Assembly (NCBI RefSeq): GCF_022410535.1
Contig: NZ_JAKNBL010000019.1
Coordinates: 1 to 56,061 of the forward strand
Reading direction: 5' to 3'
From: Pelotomaculum terephthalicicum JT
GTDB lineage: Bacteria; Bacillota; Desulfotomaculia; Desulfotomaculales; Pelotomaculaceae
DNA length: 56,061 nucleotides
The translations under genes and the position numbers were made by a program. Every line of letters begins with the position of its first letter. Position 1 is the stretch's first letter. The notes under the pieces were generated by a model that was not told the DNA's origin, did no database searches, and saw nothing but the letters and a program-made list of their open reading frames with translations. Below, in pieces: positions 33,266-42,917 of the stretch.

Positions 33266-33644
33266 ACAAAAAAGAAAGCCGTCTGTTCCTCGAATACATC
33301 GGATACTGCCTCGCCGCTAATGTTTTCACAATGTATGAGTTTGTCAGATTGGTGTAAACAGTAAAAGCAGCTCTGCATCGTTTGATAAATTGTTATTAAA
33401 CTTCTGAAAGTCGTTTGATTTTATGTGATTATAATATAAACAACAGAATCACATGAGGTAATGCCATATGTACCGTCATATTTGAAACAGGGAAAAGCTT
33501 CTATAAATTATATGCAAAAAGAAATTAAATTGTCAAAATTACGGAGCTTGTCTTTTGAGTGGTATAACATTTCTCTGCTATAATCCCTGAAACAGGATTA
33601 AAGCTGTATGGCATTGTCAAGAATGTGATCGATTTTTACTGTAG
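33266..33644. other. Intergenic region between tetR and the ABC-2 permeases
   Basis: No gene is visible. A dyad TATGTGATT ... AATCACATG (about 33424-33455) surrounds ATAATATAAAC and may be a regulatory site. The rest is AT-rich and unremarkable. Confidence 0.45.
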
Positions 33645-34442
33645 TCATGTTTTCAGGTCCCTTTTCCGGTAGCAGGTAAAAACCAGGATTCCGGCAGCCA
33701 AAATGATAGCGACTGAGAGCACAAACGCCAGCGTCGGAATGCCCTTTTCAAACATGTAATACCGCGGCTCGAAATACGCAGGCGGGGCAAGCATCCACAG
33801 CACATTATAATTGTCCGCCATGGCCAGCCCTTTGGCCAGCAGCAGCGTACCGAACATAACCAGCCCGCTTATGGTACCCGCTCTTGCAGGCTGCTTGCAG
33901 AGCGACGCGCTCAGCGCTCCGACACTCAGATAGATTAGCTGCAATAGCAGATTTGTCCCGGAGTTGGCGAGTATAAACGGTACCAGTTCACCACCGTTGT
34001 CGGCGCCAAGCAGCAGGAGGAAGGTGCCTGCCGTTACCATATTCAGCACGATACACATGGTAAACGCCGCGGTGAGCTTTAACAGGAGCACGCGGTTTCT
34101 GCTTACCGGCTTGGCGTAGAGAAACTCGGCCGTCTTTTCCTCCTCCTCGCGGGAGAGAACATGGGCTCCCAGAAAACCGGCGTGGAAAATGAGGATATAG
34201 GCCGGATAGGTAAACAATAGGCTGATAAACCCCTTGGCGGTGGAGAAATCCACGTTGTTGCTTATGCCAACCAGCACCGCGAAAATCCGGGGCAGTTCAC
34301 TCATGATCTGTCCGATCTCCGCGTTGCCCTCGTACATGCTGCGGTATTTCATGACGCTCATGGCTATGAGCGCCACAATGCACACCGCCCACGCAATCAG
34401 AGCCTTGCGGTTGGATTTGAGTTCTTTCAGATAGATGTTCAT
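33645..34442 (-). CDS. ABC-2 type permease subunit
   Basis: The 265-residue protein MNIYLKELKSNRKALIAWAV has six predicted membrane segments, including IAWAVCIVALIAMSVM, FISLLFTYPAYILIFHAGFL, ALSVAIILAAG-type final helix and the conserved EEEKTAEFLYAKPVSRNRVL loop of ABC-2 permeases. ATG at 34442 follows AAAGGGGAAAGCAGA. Fourteen bases separate it from the preceding permease, so both form one transport unit, usually with an ATP-binding subunit encoded first. No such ATPase is found here. Confidence 0.9.
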   Translation of the reverse strand: MNIYLKELKSNRKALIAWAVCIVALIAMSVMKYRSMYEGNAEIGQIMSELPRIFAVLVGISNNVDFSTAKGFISLLFTYPAYILIFHAGFLGAHVLSREEEEKTAEFLYAKPVSRNRVLLLKLTAAFTMCIVLNMVTAGTFLLLLGADNGGELVPFILANSGTNLLLQLIYLSVGALSASLCKQPARAGTISGLVMFGTLLLAKGLAMADNYNVLWMLAPPAYFEPRYYMFEKGIPTLAFVLSVAIILAAGILVFTCYRKRDLKT

Positions 34443-34456
34443 TCTGCTTTCCCCTT

Positions 34457-35257
34457 TCACCGAAAGTCGCATTTGTTGTAGCGACGAAAGCTGACATACA
34501 AAAGCAATGCTATCTGCGCCGTCCATAGCAGCAGGTAAGGCCACTCATACCCGCTGGTCAGGATGATGGTTTCCCGGTCGAAATAGGACACGGGAATAAG
34601 CCAGCGGTGGTATGGGTTGTCAGTTCCAAAAGCCACCTGCAGCAGTTCGTAAAGGCTGTGGAAGGCAAACAGGCTGCCAATGGCGACGGCAATGACTCCG
34701 CGGAATCTCGGAAAGAATACGCCGATGAATATCCCCCAGGTGTTATAGAGCAGCATCAGAAAAATAACCACCGCCGACACCGCGAAAAACGGTGCAAATC
34801 CGATCCGCCCCGGCGCAAAAATTTGCGCCGATACCCATGAGGCAACAATAAACACCAGTCCGATGATTGCGGTCGCAGTCAACACGGAAAGGCACTTGGT
34901 GCGCAGTACGGCAGTGCGGTTTACGGGTTTGGAAAAAAGAAAATCGTTGGTCTGTTTCTGTGTCTCGCGGTTGACGGCTTCCGCCCCCATGACCAAAGCC
35001 GCAATGACAGCCAGCTCAAGGCAGATCTTCAGAAAAAACGGATAGTAGCCGGTGAGGTCGCGCAGATTGAAGTTGCTGATCCCCACCAGGTCCCTGACGG
35101 TCTGTGGAAACCGTGAAAAAAGCTCCCTTATGTCCATGGGGTGGTTTTGGAAAATGGGGAATAGCGACAGGAACAGGACACTGAGCAGCGCAAGGACAAG
35201 GCTCCATACAATGATGTCCCCCTGCAGGGCCTTCATCTCATGCCGAAACAGACGCAT
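34457..35257 (-). CDS. ABC-2 type permease subunit, first of a pair
   Basis: The 266-residue protein MRLFRHEMKALQGDIIVWSL has membrane helices about 15-40, 95-115, 145-170, 180-205 and near the C-terminus (LLLWTAQIALLLYVSFRRYN) with the ABC-2 loop NRETQKQTNDFLFSKPVNRT. It is a paralogue of its neighbour. The start at 35257 is uncertain: a frame continuing to 35293 exists, and no clear ribosome site is visible, which fits a deletion immediately upstream that removed the ATPase gene. Whether the two permeases work with an ATPase from elsewhere cannot be seen. Confidence 0.85.
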   Translation of the reverse strand: MRLFRHEMKALQGDIIVWSLVLALLSVLFLSLFPIFQNHPMDIRELFSRFPQTVRDLVGISNFNLRDLTGYYPFFLKICLELAVIAALVMGAEAVNRETQKQTNDFLFSKPVNRTAVLRTKCLSVLTATAIIGLVFIVASWVSAQIFAPGRIGFAPFFAVSAVVIFLMLLYNTWGIFIGVFFPRFRGVIAVAIGSLFAFHSLYELLQVAFGTDNPYHRWLIPVSYFDRETIILTSGYEWPYLLLWTAQIALLLYVSFRRYNKCDFR

Positions 35258-35357
35258 CAGAATCATGTATATCAAAGGCTGCGATGATAACATTCCGCCA
35301 AGTGAATATGTAACCGAAATTTATTTTCCCATCAAAAAGTAACTGTACGGGCTAGTA

Positions 35358-35396
35358 TGAAAGGCAGGGCGAATCTCGGAATCTCCCTGCCTTTCA
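35358..35396. terminator. Bidirectional hairpin terminator
   Basis: TGAAAGGCAGGG (35358-35369) pairs perfectly with CCCTGCCTTTCA (35385-35396). It lies between the permeases and the small protein at 35418 on the minus strand, followed by CATACTAGCC on that side and by CTTTACAAAAG on the other. Confidence 0.7.
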
Positions 35397-35417
35397 CTTT
35401 ACAAAAGTTTATCTCGC

Positions 35418-35639
35418 TTATCGTTCCGGCTCGTACCGTTTTTTTATCTGCTGCTCCGGTTTTTCCCCGGTGTCCCTTTGGGGCTGGAAGGAGCGCAAAT
35501 ACTTGATTTCCTCAAGAGCACGACGGCATAAATCCTCGACGGCGGCCAGCCGGTCGGTAATGATAATAAAAACGCACGTAAGCGTCAAAAAGAATACACC
35601 ATTAAAACTAAAAAGACGCAAAATTGGTATAGAAAACAT
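35418..35639 (-). CDS. Small membrane-anchored hypothetical protein
   Basis: The 73-residue frame begins MFSIPILRLFSFNGVFFLTL and forms one membrane helix, followed by a charged helix (DRLAAVEDLCRRALEEIKYL) and a basic tail. Composition looks coding and a terminator follows it, but no good ribosome site is visible before the ATG and I know no family. An imperfect GATAG/CTATC inverted repeat surrounds the region just upstream. Confidence 0.4.
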   Translation of the reverse strand: MFSIPILRLFSFNGVFFLTLTCVFIIITDRLAAVEDLCRRALEEIKYLRSFQPQRDTGEKPEQQIKKRYEPER

Positions 35640-35881
35640 GATAGTAAACTAATAAATACTAATTTGCTATCATGTTAGACTACGTTTGATTTAAAATTGA
35701 TAATACCTCCCAGAGGTGTTGGCCCTAATATCTTATGCATTTAAAAAACGCCAACGTGCAAATGTCGGCGCGCATGGTACAAAGAAATTTCTATCCACAA
35801 AAATATACACAATATAAGAATTCTGTTGATAAATAGGTCAATGGACTCATAAATAGGACTTTTGTCCTGTTGACGATAGGA

Positions 35882-36109
35882 ATGGCAAAAAATAGAATAA
35901 AAATAAAAACATCAAAGCGAAGTGTTCAAATGATAAATGCTGCAAAGGTTATTGACATTAATGATTACCGTTCGCAAAAAGCTATGCAAGAAAAGACCCG
36001 GTACTTGCATAAACTTCTTACTGATTACGAATTTATCCTTGGACAGTTGCTGTGGACATTTCTTGTTTATACTATTGCAGAAATCTATTTAAGAAGGATC
36101 GGGTGGTGA
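35882..36109 (+). CDS. Hypothetical small protein with C-terminal hydrophobic helix
   Basis: The frame MAKNRIKIKTSKRSVQMINA continues with AAKVIDINDYRSQKAMQEKT and ends LLWTFLVYTIAEIYLRRIGW, a short hydrophobic segment. The VIDINDYRSQK stretch resembles the start of many short Firmicute proteins, so the true start could be the ATG at 35930. Ribosome sites are weak for both. Not recognised. Confidence 0.4.
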   Translation: MAKNRIKIKTSKRSVQMINAAKVIDINDYRSQKAMQEKTRYLHKLLTDYEFILGQLLWTFLVYTIAEIYLRRIGW

Positions 36110-36174
36110 TAAAATCATAACCACCGGAACTAATAATTCCGATGGCTATAAAACGCATCCTGGGTTTAGAGAGT

Positions 36175-36294
36175 TTAAATAAAGAAACCGCAACCACAGA
36201 CGAGCAGGATCAGAATCAAAAAGATAATAAACGCCGGGCTGCCAAAACCCGTGCCGCAGCCTTCAGCAGCCGCACCGGTAGTACCAAATGCCAT
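36175..36294 (-). CDS. YjcZ-like small membrane protein, 39 residues
   Basis: ATG at 36294 follows AAAGGAGTGATATAA, a strong ribosome site. It opens MAFGTTGAAAEGCGTGFGSP, then AFIIFLILILLVCGCGFFI and stop. A Gly-rich N-terminus followed by one hydrophobic helix of this kind is typical of YjcZ-family sporulation-associated mini-proteins, although this copy has extra Cys residues. It is probably a forespore or mother-cell membrane peptide by family analogy. No neighbour is coupled to it. Its small size makes it easy to overlook in annotation. Confidence 0.75.
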   Translation of the reverse strand: MAFGTTGAAAEGCGTGFGSPAFIIFLILILLVCGCGFFI

Positions 36295-36423
36295 TTATAT
36301 CACTCCTTTCATTTTTATGTATAATATGCATGACTCTATTAATGTGTTAACGGCTGAATACAGAACGGCACCTTTGAGGAAATAATAATAACTGCACCGT
36401 AAAGGCAATATCTAATATCTAAT

Positions 36424-36456
36424 AGAAAAACGCCGCGAGACTGCGCCCGGGGCGTT
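36424..36456 (-). terminator. Intrinsic terminator of the DUF2680 gene
   Basis: On the minus strand AACGCCCCGGGC and its partner near GCGGCGTT form a GC-rich hairpin followed by TTTTTCTATT, about 40 bases past the stop. Confidence 0.75.
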
Positions 36457-36494
36457 ATGCAAAAAAAAGAGGAGTAGCTGAGAAGTATATTTAT

Positions 36495-37046
36495 TTACTG
36501 GGAAATCCTGTCTTTCTTTAACTCAAGCATCTTTTCGCGGAATTGCTCCATTGTCATATCATGCTCAGTGACAATCTGCTCAATTGTTTTGCCGGACTGC
36601 ATCTCAGTTTTTATTTCATCGGCAGTCATACCTAACACACTGGCCATATCATCAAAGTTACGGTGTTTTCCAAAACCCTGTCCCTTTAAGCCCTTACCCG
36701 CAGAGTCACCTTGCCTGCTTGATTTATCGTTCAAGAAACCAAAACCGCGACAAAAACCTTTGTTCGCATTGGCATATATCTTGTCGGCTTGTTCCTGAGT
36801 GATTTTTCCTTGCTGCACGGCCTCGTCAAGCATTTGCTTCTTCGTAGTATCCAAGGCCGTTGTCACCTGGTCTTCAGTCATGCCAAGATTTACCGCCAGT
36901 TTTGATACAAAGCTCTGGCATAAGTTGCCACCGGCGGATGTGTCGCTTGACTGGCCGGAACTAGCAAAAGACATACCGGCGACAGCCACGGTAACGATCA
37001 CCACGGCTAAAAGAACAGCTCCGACACGCCAATTTTTTGGCTTCAA
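36495..37046 (-). CDS. DUF2680 domain-containing secreted protein
   Basis: The 183-residue protein has a signal sequence (VGAVLLAVVIVTVAVAGMSFA) and two DUF2680-type helical repeats: NLGMTEDQVTTALDTTKKQM with GKITQEQADKIYANANK, and VLGMTADEIKTEMQSGKTIE with TMEQFREKMLELKK. A Gly/Lys-rich linker separates them. The family is common in spore-forming anaerobes and is likely exported or cell-wall associated; no activity is known to me. A terminator follows, and the gene stands alone. Confidence 0.88.
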   Translation of the reverse strand: MKPKNWRVGAVLLAVVIVTVAVAGMSFASSGQSSDTSAGGNLCQSFVSKLAVNLGMTEDQVTTALDTTKKQMLDEAVQQGKITQEQADKIYANANKGFCRGFGFLNDKSSRQGDSAGKGLKGQGFGKHRNFDDMASVLGMTADEIKTEMQSGKTIEQIVTEHDMTMEQFREKMLELKKDRISQ

Positions 37047-37219
37047 AATATCACCCTCTTTCTTTATTAATTATCCGTCATTAATTATCCGGCGCACCGC
37101 TTAGTGTTATATTAACATTATTTCACGGAAAATAATCTTAACATTATGTGTTATTTCTGTGAAGGTTATGTGAACAACTAATCATATTTCCTATTTTCTA
37201 TCAAATTGCCTAATAGTTG

Positions 37220-38581
37220 TTAACTTGTACAATTTGTGGTTTGTTTCTTGGGAAGGTTTTTCATTTCAAAGAAAATAAAAATAGCCGTTACCAACACTGA
37301 GATGCCGTCAGCTATTGGCGCTGTTCTCCAAACTCCGTTGATCCCCCAGAATTTCGGCAGGATTAGCAGCAAAGGGATAAAAAGCAACACCTGCCTGGAT
37401 AAACTGAGTATGGCGGATTGCACCGGCTTGCCTGCCGCCTGAAAGTAGTTCGCGCATATTATTTGAAAGCCTACAACCGGAAACAGCGCGAAAAACATCC
37501 GCATTGCCTGGGCAGTCATTTCCGTCAGGGCGGTATCACCTTCGCTGAACAGCCCCACAATTTGGGTCGGCCAGATATTGATTGCCACGAATCCGGCTGA
37601 AGCGATACAGACGCCGGCGATCACCGCAATTTTCACAGTCTCTTTAACCCGATCATATTGCCGGGCGCCGTAATTGAAGCCAATCAGCGGCTGCGCTCCC
37701 TGGCTGAGACCCACTATGGGCATAAACAATAAGGCGGCTATGCTCATCATGATTCCCACGGCCGAAAGAGCTAAATCACCACCGTAGGCCAGCAGGGTTT
37801 TGTTTAGTATCGATTGCTGCACACTGTTGGCTATCTGCATGGCAAAAGGGGCGAAGCCGATAGATACAATACTGGTGATGATAGGCAACTGCAGTTTCAG
37901 GTTTTTAAATCTGATTTTTACCAGGCTCCGGCCTGACCAGAAATAACTCAAAACCCAGACAGAGGAAATGAATTGGCCGGAAACAGTAGCTAAAGCCGAG
38001 CCTTTTATCCCCAGTCCCAATTTAAAAATGAAAACATAGTTTAAAACGCCATTGATCAAGGCGCCGGCGACTTGGGTAAACATGGCCAACCGGGGATTGC
38101 CTTCCGCCCGGATAAAGTTGTTCATGCCCATGCTTATGGAACCAAAAGCCGCGCCCAGGATAATAATATGCACAAAGTCACGCGCGTAAGGCAATACTTC
38201 TTCACTTGCCCCAAAAGCCTTTAATATCGGCTCGGGGAAGAGCAGATATATCACCGCGATAATTAAAGGCAAGGCAATTAGCATCACCGCGGCATTACCG
38301 GCTATTTTCTCAGCTTCTTCTTTTCTCTGCTCCCCCAGCCGTATTGATATTAACGCCGTGGCGCCAATTCCGATCAGGATTGAAACAGCTATTAGAATCA
38401 GCATTATGGGAAAAGCCACGGTTGTCGCCGCGATGGCAAGTGAGCCGACGCCACGGCCCACGAATATCCGGTCGATTATATTGTAAAGAGCGTTGATGAG
38501 CATCCCCGCTATAGCCGGCAAGGAAAATTTCCATAACAAAACGCTTATTTTTTTATCGCGCATTTCCAGGCTATTTTGCAT
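37220..38581 (-). CDS. MATE-family efflux transporter
   Basis: The 453-residue protein has about twelve membrane helices and the MATE signature regions PAIAGMLINALYNIIDRIFV in the first helix pair, SIGMGMNNFIRAEGNPRLAM in the middle and PLIGFNYGARQYDRVKETVK in the second half. It exports cationic drugs or dyes in exchange for sodium ions or protons. It lies 53 bases from the stop of the convergent-side RND genes on the same strand, so the efflux functions may be grouped. The start has only a moderate ribosome site (AAGGAATGCTTG). Confidence 0.93.
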   Translation of the reverse strand: MQNSLEMRDKKISVLLWKFSLPAIAGMLINALYNIIDRIFVGRGVGSLAIAATTVAFPIMLILIAVSILIGIGATALISIRLGEQRKEEAEKIAGNAAVMLIALPLIIAVIYLLFPEPILKAFGASEEVLPYARDFVHIIILGAAFGSISMGMNNFIRAEGNPRLAMFTQVAGALINGVLNYVFIFKLGLGIKGSALATVSGQFISSVWVLSYFWSGRSLVKIRFKNLKLQLPIITSIVSIGFAPFAMQIANSVQQSILNKTLLAYGGDLALSAVGIMMSIAALLFMPIVGLSQGAQPLIGFNYGARQYDRVKETVKIAVIAGVCIASAGFVAINIWPTQIVGLFSEGDTALTEMTAQAMRMFFALFPVVGFQIICANYFQAAGKPVQSAILSLSRQVLLFIPLLLILPKFWGINGVWRTAPIADGISVLVTAIFIFFEMKNLPKKQTTNCTS

Positions 38582-38634
38582 TTATTACAAGCATTCCTTT
38601 CGTTCCGCCCAAAGCATAACATAATAAAGATGCT

Positions 38635-41600
38635 TTATATACCTGAGGGGGGATAATCAGATTCAACCGGATGTTTTTTTATTTTTCCAAGAATCTTTGA
38701 AAAACGTTTACTCATCCCTTTCATCAAGTCGTCAAAAACAGCATACACCACAGGTACCAGAATCAAGGTAATAATAGTTGAAAAAGACAACCCAAAGGCG
38801 ATGACTATGGCCATTGGCTTCATCATTTCATTGCCGGAGCCGCCGCCGAGAGCCATGGGCATCAGGGCCAGCACGGTGCACAGCGCCGTCATCAGGATAG
38901 GCCGCAGCCGGATCGGTCCGGCCTGCTTGATTGCTTCGTCACGTTCAATTCCCCGCTTGCGCAGGGTATTGATATAGTCAACCAGCACGATGGCATTGTT
39001 GAGGACGATCCCCACCAGCATGATCGCCCCGATCAGGCTCATCACGCTCAAAGTGGTCCCGGTGAGCCCCAGCCCGATCACCACGCCGATAAAGGTAGGA
39101 GGCAGGGAGAACATGATAATAAACGGCTGGAACAAGGATTCAAACTGTGCCGCCATCACCATGAAAACAAGAATAATCGCCAGTATGAGCGCCAGGCCCA
39201 GCGCGCTGAAGGACTCATTCATATTTTCCTGCTCACCGCTAAAGTCGATGATATAGCCCTGAGGCAACGACATCTTCGCCAGCTTTTCCTGAACCTCACT
39301 ATTCACACTGCCGGAAGGCCTGCCGGAAATATCGGCGGTAATTTCTACCTCCCGGTTTTGATTGGAGCGGCTGATTTCTTTGGGCGCATTATTAATGGAA
39401 ATATCGGCGACATCGCCCACCGACAGCTTTGCCCCGGAAGAGGACACCAGCATCAGGCTCGCCAGACTGTTTTCCGTTTGAACAAATTTATCGGAGTATT
39501 TCAGAGTGATATCCACCGTGTTGTCCCCGGTATGCAGACTGCCTACCGTCGACCCGCCGAAGGCGGTTTTTACCACCGAAAGAACCTGGGACGCGGAAAG
39601 CCCGTAACGCGCCGCTTTTTCACGATCAACCACCACTTGCACCTGAACATTGCTGGACAGTGAATTTGACACGTTTCTGGTGCCTGAAACCCCTTTGACA
39701 AGATCCACCGCTTCATTCCCCAGCTCTGTCAGCACATCCAGATCGTCGCCCCGAATGATCACATCGACCGCGCTGCCGGACATGCCCATGGCGCCGCTTT
39801 CAACAGTCACCGTGATGGTGCCTCCGGCAGTGTCGTTTAAGGACCGGCGCACTTTTTCCGCCGCCTCGCTTGCCGTTGGTTTATATTCATCCGTGGATTT
39901 CAGCTTATACCTGATACTCGCGTTATTGTTTTCGGAAATACCCAAGAATGACATCTGTCCGCCGCCGACCGTGATATAACCCTTTTGCACACCGCCCTCC
40001 AGCGCCTTTTGAGCCAGCGTGTCGACTTCCATGGCCTTTTTGCGGGTTGCCTCCAAGCTTGTTCCCGCGGGCATTTCAATTTGAACGTTCACTCCTCTTT
40101 CGTCCATCGCAGATATAAACTCCATCCCAATCAGCGGGATGCATCCCAAACTGGCTACTAACAGGAGCAAGGCGCCGGCCACCACTTTTTTACGGTTGCC
40201 CAAAGCCCAGTTGAGACTGGTTTTATAAAATGAAGTAAGCTTTTGCAGTCCGAAACCGAAAATAGCAACCGGGTTCTTGGTTCCTTTCACGTAACCGATA
40301 TCCTCCGGCGCCGGGACATTCTTCAGCATTCTGGAGGCCATCATGGGAACCAGCGTCATAGCGGAAAAAAGGGCGCAGGCGTGGGAAAAGCTGACTGTAA
40401 GCGCCAGGGGTTTGAAAATCATGCTGGCGATGCCGCTGACGAAGACGACAGGCATAAAGACCACGATCTGCGAAGCCGCCGAAGCCATCACGGCGGTACC
40501 CACTTCGGCCGTTCCCAGTTTGGCCGCGCTAATCACGTCAAATCCTTCCTGTCTCTTCCTGTAGATGCTTTCCAGCACCACGATGGCAAAGTCGACGAGC
40601 GAGCCAAGGCCCAGCATCAATCCCCCTAAGGACAGCATATTAATCGTCACGCCGGAAAAATACATCACAGAAAAAGTGCCAATTAAAGCCACCGGCAGGG
40701 TGATTGCCACCACCGCCGTGCTGCGGGCGTTGCGCAGAAACAGATAAAGAATGATTACCGCCAGGACTCCTCCCAGGAGGCCGTGTTTTTCAACACTTCT
40801 GATGGTGTCGTTGATGGTGGTGGAGGTGTCGCTGACCAGGTTAATCTGCACACCGGCGGGAAGATTTTCACTTAAAGCGGCGACTTCCTCACGCACCTTC
40901 TTCGCCACCTGCACCGTGTTTCCATCCGAAGTTTTCATAACATCAAGAGTGAGTGACGCACTCCCGTCCACGTAGGTAAGGGTGCTGTCTTTCTTGAAGT
41001 CGTCCCGCACGTCTGCGATATCCGACAGCAGGACATGGTTTTTCGATGAGCCGGGCACGCTGATCTGCACGTTCTTGACGGCATCCAAATTGTTGAATTC
41101 GTTCATGACCCTGATGCTGATTTCCCTTGATCCTTTCACCAGCGTTCCCGCCGTGCCGGTGATATCATCACCCGAGATCGCCTGTGACACCTGCTGTACG
41201 GTCAGTCCGTAGGCATCCATTTTGGTTTGATCCAGCCTGACCTGAATTTCCCGCTCCTTGCCGCCGCTGACTGAAACGGAACTTACCCCTTCAATCCGCT
41301 CCAGGACGGGCTGGATGGTATCTTCGGCGATTTCTTTCATCTTGGTAAGACTGGCTCCGGCAAGAGAATAGGTCATGATGGACTGGGAGTTCAGGTCGAT
41401 TTTCATAATCCTGGGACTGCCGGCTTCATCCGGCAAATAATTCCGCACCGCGTCCACTTTGTCCCGCAAATCGTTTACCTTGTCATCAATCTTAACCCCG
41501 TAGTCAAATTGCACCGCCACCAATGAGTTTCCGCTGGAAGAGATGGAGCTGATTTCTTTGACGCCGCTAACCGAACTTACGGCGGACTCAATCGGTTTCG

Positions 41601-41790
41601 TGACTATTTTTTCCACCTCGGCCGGGTCTGCTCCTTGATAACTGGTGGTGATAATCGCCACCGGTATATTCATATCCGGCATCAGCGCGACCTTCAGGCT
41701 CGGCAGGGCGAAAAGGCCTATGAATACCACCGCGAGGATGAGCATCGAGATGGCAACCGGCCGTTCCACGGAGAAATCTGCTATTTTCAC
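38635..41790 (-). CDS. RND multidrug efflux permease, second system
   Basis: The 1051-residue protein is a second full-length HAE1-type pump: first helix SVERPVAISMLILAVVFIGL, central cluster MLSLGGLMLGLGSLVDFAIV, and last cluster GAIMLVGIVLNNAIVLVDYI with GPIRLRPILMTALCTVLALM. In the proton-relay helix the usual DD is reduced to a single Asp (GSLVDFAIVV), which differs from the other pump (GRMIDDSIVV). The start overlaps the adaptor stop by four bases. A two-component system is divergently encoded beyond the adaptor. The product is a membrane exporter; substrate unknown. Confidence 0.93.
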   Translation of the reverse strand: MKIADFSVERPVAISMLILAVVFIGLFALPSLKVALMPDMNIPVAIITTSYQGADPAEVEKIVTKPIESAVSSVSGVKEISSISSSGNSLVAVQFDYGVKIDDKVNDLRDKVDAVRNYLPDEAGSPRIMKIDLNSQSIMTYSLAGASLTKMKEIAEDTIQPVLERIEGVSSVSVSGGKEREIQVRLDQTKMDAYGLTVQQVSQAISGDDITGTAGTLVKGSREISIRVMNEFNNLDAVKNVQISVPGSSKNHVLLSDIADVRDDFKKDSTLTYVDGSASLTLDVMKTSDGNTVQVAKKVREEVAALSENLPAGVQINLVSDTSTTINDTIRSVEKHGLLGGVLAVIILYLFLRNARSTAVVAITLPVALIGTFSVMYFSGVTINMLSLGGLMLGLGSLVDFAIVVLESIYRKRQEGFDVISAAKLGTAEVGTAVMASAASQIVVFMPVVFVSGIASMIFKPLALTVSFSHACALFSAMTLVPMMASRMLKNVPAPEDIGYVKGTKNPVAIFGFGLQKLTSFYKTSLNWALGNRKKVVAGALLLLVASLGCIPLIGMEFISAMDERGVNVQIEMPAGTSLEATRKKAMEVDTLAQKALEGGVQKGYITVGGGQMSFLGISENNNASIRYKLKSTDEYKPTASEAAEKVRRSLNDTAGGTITVTVESGAMGMSGSAVDVIIRGDDLDVLTELGNEAVDLVKGVSGTRNVSNSLSSNVQVQVVVDREKAARYGLSASQVLSVVKTAFGGSTVGSLHTGDNTVDITLKYSDKFVQTENSLASLMLVSSSGAKLSVGDVADISINNAPKEISRSNQNREVEITADISGRPSGSVNSEVQEKLAKMSLPQGYIIDFSGEQENMNESFSALGLALILAIILVFMVMAAQFESLFQPFIIMFSLPPTFIGVVIGLGLTGTTLSVMSLIGAIMLVGIVLNNAIVLVDYINTLRKRGIERDEAIKQAGPIRLRPILMTALCTVLALMPMALGGGSGNEMMKPMAIVIAFGLSFSTIITLILVPVVYAVFDDLMKGMSKRFSKILGKIKKHPVESDYPPSGI

Positions 41791-42917
41791 TGGGAACCAC
41801 CTTCCTGCCCGGTGACTACTTTTACTTGCTGACCGTCAGAAAGAAGGCGGTTTCCCTGGACTACGACAATCTGTCCTTCCTCCAGGCCTTCGGTGATTTC
41901 AGTCTGGGAGTCATTGGACACTCCTATTTCCACATACACTTCCCTGGCTTTGTCATCTTCCACCACATATACAATATGCTGCCCATCCTTTTCAATAACC
42001 GCGTCCACCGGAACAGCAACAACATTTGGCAAAGTCCCTGTAAAAAGGTCGATTTTCACCGTCATCCCCGGCTTAATTTCGCCAGTTGGATTGGCTATGG
42101 TGATTTCCACCGGATAACCCATGGTGGTCGAGTCCGCTTTTGGAGCTATCGCGGTCACCGTTCCTGCCACGGACTTGTTCAAGGAGTCGATGGTCACCGG
42201 GACATTGCTTCCCGTTTGAACAGCGTTCACCACACTTTCCGGCACCGAAGCCTCCACCTTGACGGTGTCGATGTTGACGATGACGGCGGCATCCGTCTGA
42301 CTGCTGACCATTTCTCCAGTCTCTACCTTTATCGCGCCGATGAAGCCGTCAATCGGCGCCGCAACCGTATAATCGTTTAAATTGTCCTGCGCGGTGCTTA
42401 TGGTCACTTGCAGCTTGTCAATCTGCTGCCGGGACTGCTCCAGGCTGAGCTGGGCATTGACCAGTTTGGTTGTCGCCTGCTCTAAATCGGTCTTTGACAC
42501 TGCGCCGCTTTCATAAAGGATATTGGTGCGGTCGTAATTGGACTGGGCATCCTTCAAAGCCTGAACCGCGGTATCGTAACTTACTTGGGAGATGCCCAGG
42601 TCGGCTTGCAGCTGGGCCAGTTGGCTGCGTGCTTCCTTAGCGTCAATTTGGAAAAGCGTTTGCCCCTTTCCCACCCGGTCGCCCAATTTTACGTTGACTT
42701 GGGTGACCCGGCCCGCAACTTTAGGAGCGATGGTTGCTTCCGCCGACGCTTTAATCTGCCCGGAGGCATCGTAAATCTTATTCATGTCTGTCCTGCCCGC
42801 ACTCACCACCTCAACCGCGATGGCAGGTATTTCATCGCCGGCAGGCTGTTTGCTTCCACATCCGTTTAAAAAAGACAATAACAACAATGCCAATACTAAA
42901 ATTGCTAATCGCTTCAA
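41787..42917 (-). CDS. RND efflux adaptor lipoprotein, second system
   Basis: The protein starts MKRLAILVLALLLLSFLNGC with a lipobox, then two lipoyl halves (APKVAGRVTQVNVKLGDRVG and YTVAAPIDGFIGAIKVETGE) around a Gln/Ala/Leu-rich hairpin, and beta-barrel strands (TGSNVPVTIDSLNKSVAGTV). The TTG at 42917 is preferred because GGGAGAGG lies eight bases ahead; a TTG at 42938 would place that site within the coding region. It is co-transcribed with the pump and divergent from the sensor kinase. As in the other RND operon, no TolC partner is present. Confidence 0.9.
   Translation of the reverse strand: MKRLAILVLALLLLSFLNGCGSKQPAGDEIPAIAVEVVSAGRTDMNKIYDASGQIKASAEATIAPKVAGRVTQVNVKLGDRVGKGQTLFQIDAKEARSQLAQLQADLGISQVSYDTAVQALKDAQSNYDRTNILYESGAVSKTDLEQATTKLVNAQLSLEQSRQQIDKLQVTISTAQDNLNDYTVAAPIDGFIGAIKVETGEMVSSQTDAAVIVNIDTVKVEASVPESVVNAVQTGSNVPVTIDSLNKSVAGTVTAIAPKADSTTMGYPVEITIANPTGEIKPGMTVKIDLFTGTLPNVVAVPVDAVIEKDGQHIVYVVEDDKAREVYVEIGVSNDSQTEITEGLEEGQIVVVQGNRLLSDGQQVKVVTGQEGGSQ

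Noticed and set aside
35690-35760. Minus-strand peptide resembling KILGP-type MFS sequence
   Set aside because: It is only about 20 codons with weak similarity to the MFS tail at 22.6 kb; insufficient to call.
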